Shown one piece after another: positions 8,509-17,656 of a stretch of DNA of 64,000 bases; the first letter of the stretch is position 1; every line of letters starts with the position of its first letter. Under the pieces are notes generated by a model. The model saw nothing but the letters and a program-made list of their open reading frames with translations. It did not search any database and was not told where the DNA came from. The translations under genes were made by a program, and so were the position numbers. The DNA comes from Fibrobacter sp. GTDB lineage: Bacteria; Fibrobacterota; Fibrobacteria; Fibrobacterales; Fibrobacteraceae. The stretch is from contig JAKSIC010000015.1 of the NCBI GenBank assembly GCA_024399015.1, positions 1 to 64,000 of the forward strand, given 5' to 3'.

Positions 8509-8988
8509 ATGAGTATTTTCACAAAAACATTTTTGTTTTTTACGTTTTGCGCAACCGTATTTTTCACCGCATGTTCTTCCGACGACATCACCGGAGGATT
8601 GAATAAACTGGAAGGTTTTTCCTACCTCCATAATGAAAGCGGCAAGAAGGTCACCCTTACCTTCCACAAGTACGAAAACGATCCTACCTCATGGACGCTG
8701 GAGCCCGGCGAAACTCTGGAAATTGCAGACACCTACCGTTGGAGCATGACAAACGTTCCCGTAGGCGGCAAGGTCGTATTTGAATTTGACGACGGAACAA
8801 CTGTCGAACACACCAGCGAATACGGCGACGGTTCATCTACGGATTACCACGTTGAATTCGAATTCTTCCCTAAGGAAAACAACATCCTGGACTACAACGA
8901 CATCGCAGTTACAGAAGATGACCGCGGCAGCTGGAAACGAACCGCCATGAAGGGCAACAAAGTCCGTTACGACTACTATATCAAATAA
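8509..8988 (+). CDS. Putative lipoprotein, unknown function
   Basis: This 159-residue protein opens with a short signal peptide and lipobox (TVFFTAC, Cys about residue 22). A beta-rich, acidic domain then has alternating hydrophobic/charged strands (KKVTLTFHKYE, GGKVVFEFDDG). The ATG at 8509 is preceded by AAAGGGG at good spacing and avoids a signal-less 31-residue extension. The fold may be a small immunoglobulin-like or lipocalin-like sandwich, but I do not recognise the family. It is monocistronic with a strong terminator. Confidence 0.7.
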   Translation: MSIFTKTFLFFTFCATVFFTACSSDDITGGLNKLEGFSYLHNESGKKVTLTFHKYENDPTSWTLEPGETLEIADTYRWSMTNVPVGGKVVFEFDDGTTVEHTSEYGDGSSTDYHVEFEFFPKENNILDYNDIAVTEDDRGSWKRTAMKGNKVRYDYYIK

Positions 8989-9013
8989 CGATGAACCTAT
9001 CAAATTTAAAGAA

Positions 9014-9042
9014 GCCGGTCAAACGACCGGCCTTTTTTATTT
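9014..9042. terminator. Rho-independent terminator, bidirectional
   Basis: A 7-bp GC-rich stem (9014-9020 with 9025-9031) has an aaac loop and is followed by a T-run. It sits between the convergent lipoprotein gene and the XRE regulator gene. Confidence 0.9.
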
Positions 9043-9369
9043 ACTCTTTCTTTTCTTTATACGTTTCAACAATGTATTCAGTTTTTCCTCCTCTTCATCT
9101 TTACGATTTTTTTCCATATATGGGAAAAACTCATTGAACACTCCATCAAAAACTGCGTGAATATCAATACCCGCATAATGAGTGTATTGACACAGTAAGT
9201 ATATGGAGGGCGTTTTTACACCTCTTTCTGCATCACTCACCCACTGCCGAGATTCACCAGATTGATTAGCAGCATATTGTTGAGTCATTTTCAGTATCTT
9301 GCGCTGTTCTTGAAGTTTCTTTCCAAGAATTTTGTCAAAATGTTTTTCATATTCGGTTTTGTTTGCCAT
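9037..9369 (-). CDS. XRE-family helix-turn-helix regulator
   Basis: In this 110-residue protein residues 15-70 form a Cro/CI-type HTH: LGKKLQEQRKILKMTQQYAA, then SRQWVSDAERGVKTPSIYLL. The recognition helix is altered, with a Trp-Val pair after SRQ. The C-terminus is acidic, then lysine/arginine-rich (KRIKKRKSK), perhaps an unstructured DNA- or RNA-contacting tail. An AAGGAG site supports the start. There is no partner toxin or phage gene beside it. The upstream region (9421-9470) has repeated tgacaca words that could be its operator. Confidence 0.8.
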   Translation of the reverse strand: MANKTEYEKHFDKILGKKLQEQRKILKMTQQYAANQSGESRQWVSDAERGVKTPSIYLLCQYTHYAGIDIHAVFDGVFNEFFPYMEKNRKDEEEEKLNTLLKRIKKRKSK

Positions 9370-9472
9370 AGTATATCTCCTTGTAGTTTGTTAGGGATTT
9401 TTCATACAAAGAAATCTATGGGTACACAATGACACAAAATGACACACAAAAATCACTGTGTTTAAGAACACA

Positions 9473-9503
9473 CAAACAAAAAAAGTTCTCCATTGGGAGA
9501 ACT
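9473..9503 (-). terminator. Rho-independent terminator of the nitroreductase operon
   Basis: A perfect 8-bp stem (9484-9491 with 9496-9503) has an attg loop. On the minus strand it is followed by TTTTTTGTTTG, so it ends the operon whose last gene stops at 9539. Confidence 0.85.
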
Positions 9504-9538
9504 CTTTTCTTAAAAAAGCGTTATAGGGAAAATAACGG

Positions 9539-10060
9539 TTATAGTTCCTTGGCAAAATCAGCCATGGGCTTACGGGCTTCATGACGGGGAGATGGACCAC
9601 CCTGTTCTGCGTCAGCATAGCCCACATCAAGAATACAGGCAACCTTTACATTTTCAGGAAGGTCAAAAGCCTTCGCAACGTCAGCAGCATTGAAAGCGCG
9701 AGCCCACAAAGTATCCAAGCCAACATCCTTTGCAGCCAAGGCCATATGGGTGGTCACAATGCTAGCATCCATATCACCGGCATCAAAGCTATCGTTATAA
9801 TTTGTGGCCTTCCAGCTCACATTGGTATCATAGCAGACAACAAGAACCAAGTTCGCATTGTAAGTCATACGGGTCAATGCACGAAGCTTGTTCAAAGCCT
9901 CTTCGGATTTTAACACCAACACGCTTACAGGCTGTGCATTGGTTGCCGTGGGAGCCAAGCGGCCAGCTTCCAAAACAGCATTCAACTTTTCAGTTTCAAC
10001 GGCACGGTCACTGAACTTTCTGCAGCTATAACGGGCTCCAGCCAAATCAACAAAAGACAT
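9539..10060 (-). CDS. Nitroreductase-family flavoprotein
   Basis: This 173-residue FMN-dependent NAD(P)H oxidoreductase of the nitroreductase fold opens with YSCRKFSDRAVE and has the LEAGRLAPTATNAQPVSV phosphate/FMN loop, the middle DASIVTTHMALAAKDVGLDTLW helix, and the terminal GYAD...RHEARKPM segment. Physiological substrates of these short members are usually unknown. It is the last gene of a three-gene minus-strand operon after the YkgJ-like and SprT-like genes. A GGAG site precedes the ATG. Confidence 0.88.
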   Translation of the reverse strand: MSFVDLAGARYSCRKFSDRAVETEKLNAVLEAGRLAPTATNAQPVSVLVLKSEEALNKLRALTRMTYNANLVLVVCYDTNVSWKATNYNDSFDAGDMDASIVTTHMALAAKDVGLDTLWARAFNAADVAKAFDLPENVKVACILDVGYADAEQGGPSPRHEARKPMADFAKEL

Positions 10061-10076
10061 ATTTACTCCGTTTGGT

Positions 10077-10865
10077 TTAAAGAGGTTTATGCTTGCGCAT
10101 GTTTCGAATGTTCTGGGGCAAAACTTCCTTGTGCCACTTCATCCATTCATCATAATAGATGTACTGCTTTTCCTGCTGACGGAACTTGCGACCATGAACA
10201 ACACGACGGTCGCCGTGAACTTCCACAGGAATCACAATGTGCAAGCATTCATGATAGACAACGCCTGCAACCGCATAAATGGGGCAGTTTGCAGCATCGT
10301 AACCCTTGCTAATGCTAATCAAATGGAAGTCTTCACCAGTCACAGGATCCTTGCGAACCGTATGGTAGCTGAGGCCTCCGACGCGATTGCTCCAAGTGAT
10401 TTTGCAAGTCAAGGAATTTTCAAAATAAGTGTCGTTGATGGCAGCCAGAATATCGTTCAGGTTATGGTATTTTCCCTGGGGGCGAATGGGCGGCAAACGG
10501 CCTGTAGAAGCAAGAGCAGCCTCCCCCTTGTCGGCGCGAATCTGATCCACCAATGTCCAGAAACGATTCACCAAGTCCTTGATGATTTCCTTGTTCTTTG
10601 CCGTTTTGCGACGGATGGCATGTTCAGCCCACTCTGCGGCAAGTTCACGAGCTTGGGCAAATTCCTCGCCTTTCATGTACTCGGGAAGAATCACTTCCGG
10701 ATGGCCAAAAAGAACACCACCCTTGCAGCGGATGCTTTTTTTCATCAACGGATTGTACTTGAAATGCACCAAGCCGTTTTCGGAAACCGTATTAGGAATC
10801 TTCGGCTTCTCGGGTTTCTTTGCCGGTGCACCAAACAAATCCATTTGAATTCCAAACAAATTCAT
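10077..10865 (-). CDS. SprT-like zinc metallopeptidase-domain protein
   Basis: The protein has 262 residues. The N-terminal ~130 are charged and helical. The C-terminal part carries a SprT-like domain with ...LNDILAAINDTYFENSLTCKI-type start and a VVYHECLHIVIP zinc site (HExxH variant, HECLH, about residue 205), then GRKFRQQEKQY with a likely third ligand. SprT-like domains occur in DNA-protein crosslink proteases and in uncharacterised bacterial proteins. The role here is unknown. It overlaps the upstream YkgJ-like gene by four bases (ATGA), so the two are translationally coupled. Confidence 0.75.
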   Translation of the reverse strand: MNLFGIQMDLFGAPAKKPEKPKIPNTVSENGLVHFKYNPLMKKSIRCKGGVLFGHPEVILPEYMKGEEFAQARELAAEWAEHAIRRKTAKNKEIIKDLVNRFWTLVDQIRADKGEAALASTGRLPPIRPQGKYHNLNDILAAINDTYFENSLTCKITWSNRVGGLSYHTVRKDPVTGEDFHLISISKGYDAANCPIYAVAGVVYHECLHIVIPVEVHGDRRVVHGRKFRQQEKQYIYYDEWMKWHKEVLPQNIRNMRKHKPL

Positions 10866-11644
10866 CGCACGTCTCCCGCACCAATGACGCCTTCAAAGCC
10901 GTTCAAGGCAAGCAATCCACCGAAATAACTTTCAGGCAAATCAAGCAAGGCATAATGTTCAGAAATTCCATAGACCGCGTCTTCGATATGGTCCGGCAAA
11001 TAAACGATATAGCTGTCGTTATCCGGGGTCTGCAAGTGTTCCGGAGTACAGAACTTCGGATCAGTTTCGCTAAAGTACATGCGGCAAGACACCGGGCGCA
11101 ACGGATACACAGTGCAGTCCCCAACCTTATTGGAGAACGGACAAGGTTTCCATGCAGCAAAGTAATCATGCAAGGCCAAGTCTTCGGCCTTGTCGTCAAA
11201 GTCATCATCCACCACGGTTCCTTCAGACTTGCGACTTTCATAGAAGCCCTCGAACATGGAAGAACGTTCCTGACAGGCTTCGATAATATCCAACAAGTCG
11301 GTGCGCTTGCGGAGCTCACTGTACAGATAAATGAGTTCGAACGGTTCCACGGACATGGGATAGTGGTGGCAGCAATTGCCACAGGCTGCTCGACACTGAA
11401 TCGGACGCGGCTGTTGCGGAAGCACCGCCTTCAGGTAGGCGGCAAAGGCTTCGTGGTATTTCTTGGTAAAATCAAGAATAAAAGGCAGTTGTTCCAACAA
11501 ATTATCAGGACCAACGGCGGATTCCCTACCAAGTTTGTCTGCAATTTGGTCAAGACGATCCCTTTCGGCACCCAATAAGTTGCCTAAACGCATTTCGGCT
11601 AGGCGAAACGCTTTTGTAGGGAAATATTCTCTATAGGAATCCAT
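10862..11644 (-). CDS. YkgJ-family cysteine-cluster protein
   Basis: The 260-residue protein has cysteine groupings typical of the CxxCxxxxC(8)CxxC-type zinc/iron cluster family: CRAACGNCCHHYPM near residue 110, CPFSN near 185, then DCTVYPLRPVSCRMYFS and FCTPEH. The metal and function are unestablished for this family. I place the start at ATG 11644 (MDSYREYF); an upstream extension to 11725 would overlap the divergent gene and its promoter. It heads the operon with the SprT-like and nitroreductase genes. Confidence 0.75.
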   Translation of the reverse strand: MDSYREYFPTKAFRLAEMRLGNLLGAERDRLDQIADKLGRESAVGPDNLLEQLPFILDFTKKYHEAFAAYLKAVLPQQPRPIQCRAACGNCCHHYPMSVEPFELIYLYSELRKRTDLLDIIEACQERSSMFEGFYESRKSEGTVVDDDFDDKAEDLALHDYFAAWKPCPFSNKVGDCTVYPLRPVSCRMYFSETDPKFCTPEHLQTPDNDSYIVYLPDHIEDAVYGISEHYALLDLPESYFGGLLALNGFEGVIGAGDVR

Positions 11645-11698
11645 GGCACAAATATATTTTTTAGGAAATAAGTTATAATTAGTCCCAGTGGGAAAGTT

Positions 11699-13042
11699 AT
11701 GATGAAAAAGTATTTTCAAAAGCATTTTGTAACATCTGCGGTACTAATATTGGCCCTTGGTCTCGCCAGTTGCAATATTTTTAATCCGACGGAAAGCGTT
11801 AACATCAAGAGTAACGACGCAGAAGCCCTCACTTATCAGGGATACCTGCACTACCAGAAGAACGAGTATTCTCTCGCAAGAGAATATTTCGACAAAGCTA
11901 TCAAGGCAAATCCGGCATACTCCGAAGCATGGTACGGCCGAGCAAAAGCTGTCATGAACATGCAGAAGGGCCTGAATATTCTTGAGCTCGTGTCTTACGC
12001 AAAGTCCGACGACGCCATGGATGTTGCAGAAAACTTTATGAACATGCCGGACGAAAAGGCAAACCAGATCAAGGACGGCCTGGACTCCGTGTTCAAGTAC
12101 CTTGATCCTTTCATCGCTCTTGATGAACTGGGACAGACCGACGGCCGCGTCAAATTCAAGGACTTCTCCGATAGCTACGCCATTATGCAGCTAACCAAAC
12201 TGGCACTGACAGTTCGTGCAGCAAGCATTAGCATCAAGAATATCTTTACCGCAACAGAAGATCTTTTGAGCATCAACTGGGCTGAACTCAACCCCGAAGA
12301 ACTGGGCGAAACCGTCAAGGAAACTTTTGATGCATTGGCATCCACTGCTACCGCTATCAAGGCCAACCCGGAACTGGTGACTACCGTTATCAAGGAATAC
12401 CTCCCCGATTCCCTGGGCATCACCGACTCTACCCTCAATGAAAATATTGACTTTTTCGCAGATCAGATCATTTACGTAAACGACGCTATTCAAAAGACCG
12501 AAGTGGACCGTGCGCTGATTTTCCTTAACGTGGGTAACGTTATTGATGACGACGGTGACGGTTGTGTCGACGAAGAAATTCCCGACGGTCAGGACAACGA
12601 TGGCGACGGTGAAATTGACGAAGACATGCGTCATTACGAAACCTACGTGATGGACGTTGATTCCGTCAACTACCTCAACAGCAATCCCACCAAGGTCCGC
12701 GAAATCAAGCTTACCGAACGTTACAAATTCATTGACATCGACGGCAACGGCATCTTTGGCGAAGAAGATGAAAACGAACGTATCTTCGTCATCCAGAGCA
12801 CTCGCGAACGCGAAAGCAAGAACAATCACTTGTTCCGCTTTGCAGATTCCTTGAAATGGGTCGGCACAGCAGAAACTGCTGAAGGCTTGGAAAAGAGAAT
12901 CGCCTACAAGGATTCCGTACGTCTCGACACCGACAGTCTCAACTACAAGTACGACTTGGAATGGCGCAAGAAGCACGTTGGCGGTTGCTGGAACAACTAC
13001 GACGAAGAAGCCTTTAAGGCTTGGTTCAGAGGGAGGAACTAA
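11699..13042 (+). CDS. TPR lipoprotein with aspartate-rich calcium-binding-type repeats
   Basis: This 447-residue protein has a signal peptide with lipobox LGLASC (Cys about 26), then a pair of TPR-like helices (EALTYQGYLHYQKNEYSLAREYF..., residues 40-85). A helical middle follows. Residues 280-310 hold thrombospondin type-3/EF-hand-like repeats (DDDGDGCVDEE, DNDGDGEIDED) and a further DIDGNGIF near 345. TPRs suggest a scaffold; the DxDxDG loops suggest calcium binding outside the cell or in the periplasm. It lies two bases upstream of the next gene, an outer-membrane barrel, so they probably act together. A TATAAT (11672-11677) stands 22 bp upstream. Confidence 0.75.
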   Translation: MMKKYFQKHFVTSAVLILALGLASCNIFNPTESVNIKSNDAEALTYQGYLHYQKNEYSLAREYFDKAIKANPAYSEAWYGRAKAVMNMQKGLNILELVSYAKSDDAMDVAENFMNMPDEKANQIKDGLDSVFKYLDPFIALDELGQTDGRVKFKDFSDSYAIMQLTKLALTVRAASISIKNIFTATEDLLSINWAELNPEELGETVKETFDALASTATAIKANPELVTTVIKEYLPDSLGITDSTLNENIDFFADQIIYVNDAIQKTEVDRALIFLNVGNVIDDDGDGCVDEEIPDGQDNDGDGEIDEDMRHYETYVMDVDSVNYLNSNPTKVREIKLTERYKFIDIDGNGIFGEEDENERIFVIQSTRERESKNNHLFRFADSLKWVGTAETAEGLEKRIAYKDSVRLDTDSLNYKYDLEWRKKHVGGCWNNYDEEAFKAWFRGRN

Positions 13043-13044
13043 TC

Positions 13045-14283
13045 ATGAAGAAAGTTCTTACCCTTCTGGCAGCAGCAGGCCTAGCTACATTCAGCTACGC
13101 AATCAAGGCTCCCACCCACCATTCTCTTAGAGCAGAATCCATGGGTAATGCCCACGTTGCAGTTGTAGATGACAAGGAAGCCATCTATTTCAACTACGCA
13201 GGCCTTAACCAGATTAACCGTCTCGGAAATTACGACAAGCGTCCGGAACAGGGATACTACCCCCGCAATCTTATTGGTGACATGCGCATCAACATCGGTG
13301 GAGCAGGTCCTTTTGAAAAGTACTTCTCTACATATAACGATGTGAAGGACCTTACCGCACTGTACCAGCGTGTAGAAAAAGCTGGTGGTGGAACCGACGC
13401 ACTTCTCGACTCCATCAGTCACCATCCGGAACTGATGCATACATTGAATTCCTACGACCACAAGCGCCTTGACATGAGCATCAAGATGGACGCCGAAATG
13501 GCTTTCCATAACTTCGGTGGCGCAATCTGGGTCAGTGGCGGCATCGCCCCGTTTCTGGATGGAGGCTTGATTATCCCCTTTATGACGGTGGACACCTTCT
13601 ATGTGGATGCGGTGGCTCAGGCAGGTATTTCCTACGGATTCACCGACAAGCTTTCCGTGGGTATCGGCGGTAAGATTGCAAAGCGTCAGAAGGAAGAAGC
13701 TATCGTTATCGGCATCCAGAATTACGAAACCTTGCAAGATACCTTGGAAGACCGCTACCACCAGGCAGCGGATGATCTTCTGGACCTGAATTCCATTTCC
13801 ATCGGTATGGATATTGGCGTTCTCTACCAGGTGAATCGGGAATTCCGCGTCGGCGCATCCCTTCGAGACATCTACTTCAAGGAATTGGCCGGAGACAAGA
13901 TCGTTCCGAACTTCACCATGGGTTTCTGCTACAGCCCCCGATTCTTTAACAAGAACACCGCATTTGGCCGCAAGTTCAATATTGCAGTTGACTACGCCGA
14001 TGCATTCTTCAGTGACAGAAACTACAAGCCCCTCACCCACTTGAACTTCGGTTTCGAAGCAGAACAAAACATTCTTGCTTGGCCGGGTTACAACAACGAA
14101 CTCCGCGCCCTCACCCTCCGTGTGGCAGGTGGTTTCAAAGGTGGCTACCCCACCGCAGGCGTGGCCTTGGAAGTCCTCCGCCTTGTAACATTCGAGCTTG
14201 CAACCTGGGGTGAAGAACGCGGTTACTACACCGGTCAAGACGAAGAACGCGTCTATATGGCCGAACTTAGCCTCGGTTTCTAA
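13045..14283 (+). CDS. Putative outer-membrane beta-barrel protein (PorV/FadL-like)
   Basis: The 412-residue protein has a signal peptide ending SYA, then a HHSLRAESMGNAHVAVVDDKEAIYFNYAGL region. That pattern (SxGNAxVA...DxxAxxxNPAGL) marks the PorV/FadL-type 14-stranded barrels of Fibrobacter-Bacteroidetes bacteria. The rest alternates amphipathic strands and ends in LSLGF, a terminal aromatic barrel signature. The ATG at 13045 follows GGGAGG; the longer frame starting at 13021 overlaps the TPR gene and lacks a signal peptide at its N-terminus. It is co-transcribed with the calcium-motif TPR lipoprotein. Confidence 0.75.
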   Translation: MKKVLTLLAAAGLATFSYAIKAPTHHSLRAESMGNAHVAVVDDKEAIYFNYAGLNQINRLGNYDKRPEQGYYPRNLIGDMRINIGGAGPFEKYFSTYNDVKDLTALYQRVEKAGGGTDALLDSISHHPELMHTLNSYDHKRLDMSIKMDAEMAFHNFGGAIWVSGGIAPFLDGGLIIPFMTVDTFYVDAVAQAGISYGFTDKLSVGIGGKIAKRQKEEAIVIGIQNYETLQDTLEDRYHQAADDLLDLNSISIGMDIGVLYQVNREFRVGASLRDIYFKELAGDKIVPNFTMGFCYSPRFFNKNTAFGRKFNIAVDYADAFFSDRNYKPLTHLNFGFEAEQNILAWPGYNNELRALTLRVAGGFKGGYPTAGVALEVLRLVTFELATWGEERGYYTGQDEERVYMAELSLGF

Positions 14284-14307
14284 CAGAATTCTCTGATAAA
14301 TTTAAGA

Positions 14308-14335
14308 AGCGACCTCATTCGGGGTCGCTTTTTTG
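14308..14335 (+). terminator. Rho-independent terminator
   Basis: A stem agcgacc (14308-14314) with ggtcgct (14323-14329) is followed by a TTTTTT run, just downstream of the outer-membrane gene. Confidence 0.9.
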
Positions 14336-14359
14336 GTGCACAAAAGTATAAAAAATCTC

Positions 14360-14388
14360 TTGACAAGAGTTTTTATTAAGTATATATT
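14360..14388 (+). promoter_or_regulatory. Sigma-70-type promoter of ruvAB
   Basis: A perfect TTGACA (14360-14365) is separated by 17 bp from TATATT (14383-14388). It is about 45 bp upstream of the ruvA start and directly after the preceding terminator, the clearest housekeeping promoter in the window. No LexA-type box was recognised nearby. Confidence 0.85.
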
Positions 14389-14432
14389 TGTGCAGTAAAC
14401 AAATGTTTAGTTTTTGTATTCAGGTTTAGGTC

Positions 14433-15041
14433 ATGATCGAACGCGTACACGGCATTCTTATTGAAAAAACGCCCACTTTCGTGGTGGTCGATGTCAACGG
14501 CATCGGCTATGGCGTCAATATTTCGGCTTATACCGCCGGTAAGTTGCCTGAGGCGGGTGCAGAAGTCACCCTGCACACCAATCTCGTGGTCCGCGAAGAC
14601 TCCATGACATTGTTCGGATTCGCCGACACCACCGAAAAATCGACCTTTTTGATGCTTCTTGATGTAAATGGCGTAGGCCCGAAGCTTGCCCAGAGAATTT
14701 TAAGCGGCACCTCCCCTGCCGACTTGCTGAATATGTTGGCTAGCGACAACAAGTCTGCCCTAAGCAAGATTAAGGGTTTGGGCAAAAAGACTTGCGAACA
14801 GATGGTTCTTACCTTGAAGGACAAGGCCGCCACCATGCTCCAGGGCTTAGGCAATGTGGAAGGTAGCGGAGTTACCTCCATGGGTGCGCTCACAGGAGCC
14901 AAGATGGAAGCGGTGTTGGCATTGCACACCTTGGGCGTAAAGGATCCTGCAGCAGAAAAGGCAGTAGTCAAGGCTGTTGAAGTTTTGGGCGATGAAGCCG
15001 ATGCCGCAGCACTTATTCCCGAAGCACTTAAATACCTTTAA
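14433..15041 (+). CDS. ruvA: Holliday junction DNA helicase subunit RuvA
   Basis: RuvA binds four-way DNA junctions as a tetramer and loads RuvB. The 202-residue protein has the N-terminal OB fold (MIERVHGILIEKTPTFVVVD, GIGYGVNIS), the helix-hairpin-helix pair (LLDVNGVGPKLAQRIL and LSKIKGLGKKTCEQMV, residues 75-130), and the C-terminal three-helix RuvB-binding domain (MEAVLALHTLGVKDPAAEKAV). It is 31 bp upstream of ruvB under a strong promoter. Confidence 0.97.
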   Translation: MIERVHGILIEKTPTFVVVDVNGIGYGVNISAYTAGKLPEAGAEVTLHTNLVVREDSMTLFGFADTTEKSTFLMLLDVNGVGPKLAQRILSGTSPADLLNMLASDNKSALSKIKGLGKKTCEQMVLTLKDKAATMLQGLGNVEGSGVTSMGALTGAKMEAVLALHTLGVKDPAAEKAVVKAVEVLGDEADAAALIPEALKYL

Positions 15042-15072
15042 GGCTCTTTAACCGCGAGAAAGGCAACATAAA

Positions 15073-16119
15073 ATGGAAGAACAACGCATTATTTCTCCGC
15101 AGCGCAGAGCTGGCGACGAAAGCGATATGGAACGCACCCTGCGTCCCCCTTCCCTCGCAGAATTTACAGGTCAAGACGGCATCAAGGAAAGTCTTTCTAT
15201 CGCCATCGAAGCGGCAAAGCACCGCGGCGACGCGCTGGATCATTGTCTCTTCTGCGGTCCGCCGGGCCTGGGCAAGACAACGCTTTCCAGCATCATCGCG
15301 AAGGAAATGGGTGTCAACATCCATATTACAAGCGGCCCCGTGTTAGAAAAAGCCAGCGACTTGGCAGGCCTCCTGACGAGCCTTCAGGAAAACGACATCC
15401 TGTTTATTGATGAAATCCATCGTTTGAACCGCGTGGTGGAAGAATACCTCTACCCCGCCATGGAAGATTTCCGCCTGGACATCATGCTGGACTCCGGCCC
15501 GGCGGCCCGAAGCGTGAACCTTCCCCTCAAGCATTTTACGCTGGTGGGTGCAACAACCCGCAGCGGCCTCCTGACGGGGCCATTACGCGACCGTTTCGGC
15601 CTGCAGTACCGTCTGGAACTTTACAACGAAAGCGATATCGTGCAGATCCTCATGCGTAGCGCCAAGATTCTCAATGTTGAAATTGATGAAGATGCTGCAA
15701 AGCTTCTCGGTGGACGTTGCCGCGGTACGCCTCGTATTGCCAACCGCGTCCTACGTCGATGCCGCGATGTGGCTCAGGTCCGCGGAACAGGCGTCATCGA
15801 CGTCGCCTCCGCCAGCAAGACTCTCGACATGCTGGGTATTGACGGCGAAGGCCTCGACAGCATGGACCGCAAGATTCTTTCCATGACCATCGACAAGTTC
15901 AACGGTGGTCCCGTAGGCCTCGGCACCATCAGCGCCGCCTTGGGCGAAGAACCGGACACCCTCGAAGAAGTCTACGAGCCGTACCTGATTCAGAAGGGAC
16001 TTCTGGCACGCACACCCCGAGGCCGCATTGCAACGCCGACCGCGTACAAGATGTTCCACAGGACTCCGCCAGCAAACTCCCCCGCAGGCCAAGGTATCCA
16101 GGAGGAACTCTCCTTGTAG
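15073..16119 (+). CDS. ruvB: Holliday junction branch-migration ATPase RuvB
   Basis: RuvB is the AAA+ motor of branch migration. The 348-residue protein shows [11 protein letters not shown], Walker [10 protein letters not shown] (about residue 62), Walker [11 protein letters not shown] (about 113), sensor/arginine-finger region [19 protein letters not shown] (about 158), and the C-terminal winged helix ([17 protein letters not shown]). All key residues appear present. It follows ruvA in the usual order; ruvC is not in the window. Confidence 0.97.
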   Translation: MEEQRIISPQRRAGDESDMERTLRPPSLAEFTGQDGIKESLSIAIEAAKHRGDALDHCLFCGPPGLGKTTLSSIIAKEMGVNIHITSGPVLEKASDLAGLLTSLQENDILFIDEIHRLNRVVEEYLYPAMEDFRLDIMLDSGPAARSVNLPLKHFTLVGATTRSGLLTGPLRDRFGLQYRLELYNESDIVQILMRSAKILNVEIDEDAAKLLGGRCRGTPRIANRVLRRCRDVAQVRGTGVIDVASASKTLDMLGIDGEGLDSMDRKILSMTIDKFNGGPVGLGTISAALGEEPDTLEEVYEPYLIQKGLLARTPRGRIATPTAYKMFHRTPPANSPAGQGIQEELSL

Positions 16120-16157
16120 TTCAAACGCAATTCAAGAATTCCAAAAAAAACAATACG

Positions 16158-16190
16158 AAATCCACCCTCCAAAGGGGTGGATTTTTCAGT
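16158..16190. terminator. Rho-independent terminator between convergent genes
   Basis: A perfect 10-bp stem (16158-16167 with 16175-16184) is followed by TT on the plus strand, continuing the stem T-run, and by a T-rich tract on the minus strand a few bases on. It separates ruvB from the minus-strand barrel gene. Confidence 0.85.
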
Positions 16191-17650
16191 TACTTGAATT
16201 CCGGAGCAATGGTCATCACCAAGTTCACACCATGCAATCCATGGAAACCCAGCTGCAAGCGGAACAAGTACATATTGGGCTGACGTACACGGATACCGAA
16301 ACCCCAAGAGTTGTACAAGCGATCCAGGGACCATTTTCCAAAGGACGGAGCAAGTAGCGCATATTCGTTAAAGAGAACGCCGTCCACAAAACGGTCCACC
16401 GGCCAGCGGTATTCCGTACTTAAGCTCATCAAATGGTGAGCCGTCCAAGCATCCGCATAACCACGCAAAGGTGTGCGGGCATTCAGCGTCACAAAGGAAT
16501 TGAAGGGAGCTCCGCCACGTTCCATTTCCCAAATATCCACCAAAAGGAACTGCAAGGCAATGACGCGACGTTCAAACAAGGTATTGAAAACGTTTTCCGG
16601 TTTCCAGATACGCATAGCCTCATCCCAAGAGAAGTCCGTATAGAACTTGCGGTTCTTTCGTGCTTCCGCCACACTCAAGATATACTGCTTTGAGGAACCC
16701 AGGAAGAAATAATGCTGGAACAAGAGTTCCGTTCTGATGTAATCATGATTCTTCGTTGACGGTTCCGTAGCATAAGCTTCATCTAGGCCCGTGTAATCAT
16801 TGACAATGGCATAAATGCCAGTAAAGCCAATGCGGGAACCCTTCGACGGTGCATAGGGATAATCCAGGTTGTCGTAGAAGAGAGACATTTCCAGAGGAAT
16901 CTGCAAACTCTTCTGGTACAAGCCACGATCAGCAATCGGATACCTGTCGTCCACAAGAATGGAGTCGTTCACATCGGGCAAGGAAGCGTTGTTGAATCGG
17001 AGTGTAGCCTGCATACCGAGATTCAAGGTTCCTGCTTTATTCAGAGGCATACCCAAACGCATGGTCATGCGGGAAGAAGAGTCCGGCTGGGTAAAGCTGA
17101 CCTTGGTTTCCGGCAAGATAAACGTATGGTCGCGATCCAAATTAATATCGTACCTAAAGGCACTGAAAAGCGGAGTTCCAAAAAGATTGTGTTTCGTATA
17201 ACGGGCAGAAAAATCAAAGTCACCATTGGCATAGTAACTCATCTGAAGCACCGTATAATCTTTTTCAAAGAACAGATTACGATGTCGGTAGTTTGCGCCG
17301 AGCATGGTGCTGGAACCAGGCTTGAAGTTAAAGCTGGGATAAATTAGAACGTTCTTGTTCTCGCCAAAAGTAATCAGGTCAATGGATTTTTCCACCACAC
17401 CATTGGTAAAGATGTAGTCAATGGGTTTTGCAATAGGATAAATCAATCCGTTCAGCAAAGGCTGGATAATATTTTCAAAAGGCCAAATCCAGTAGTCCGC
17501 AACGCGAGATTCTTTCTTTGGTTTATCTTCAACCTTTGGGGCATCGGTTTTCGTGGAATCAGTCACGTCGGCAAACGACAAACAAGCACATGCGAGCACA
17601 AGCGCGCATATCACTCGAATCAAGCCAACCTTAGCTTTAACCACAAACAT
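16190..17650 (-). CDS. Omp85/BamA-like outer-membrane barrel protein
   Basis: This 486-residue protein has a signal peptide (VLACACLSFA) and a short acidic/lysine linker with no POTRA domains evident. A membrane beta-barrel follows. The C-terminal third carries the Omp85 L6-type motif RTPLRGYADAW, followed by LSLSTEYRWPVDRFVDGVLF, which match the (V)RGY and strand signature of the bacterial surface antigen (D15) family. Lacking POTRA domains, it may be an export pore or a lipid-related barrel rather than BamA itself. It is divergent from an MMPL exporter across a 29-bp gap holding a perfect palindrome, so the two are probably co-regulated. Confidence 0.72.
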   Translation of the reverse strand: MFVVKAKVGLIRVICALVLACACLSFADVTDSTKTDAPKVEDKPKKESRVADYWIWPFENIIQPLLNGLIYPIAKPIDYIFTNGVVEKSIDLITFGENKNVLIYPSFNFKPGSSTMLGANYRHRNLFFEKDYTVLQMSYYANGDFDFSARYTKHNLFGTPLFSAFRYDINLDRDHTFILPETKVSFTQPDSSSRMTMRLGMPLNKAGTLNLGMQATLRFNNASLPDVNDSILVDDRYPIADRGLYQKSLQIPLEMSLFYDNLDYPYAPSKGSRIGFTGIYAIVNDYTGLDEAYATEPSTKNHDYIRTELLFQHYFFLGSSKQYILSVAEARKNRKFYTDFSWDEAMRIWKPENVFNTLFERRVIALQFLLVDIWEMERGGAPFNSFVTLNARTPLRGYADAWTAHHLMSLSTEYRWPVDRFVDGVLFNEYALLAPSFGKWSLDRLYNSWGFGIRVRQPNMYLFRLQLGFHGLHGVNLVMTIAPEFK

Positions 17651-17656
17651 TTAAAC

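Noticed and set aside
9037-9369. XRE regulator as half of a toxin-antitoxin pair
   Set aside because: Neighbours on both sides are unrelated and separated by terminators.
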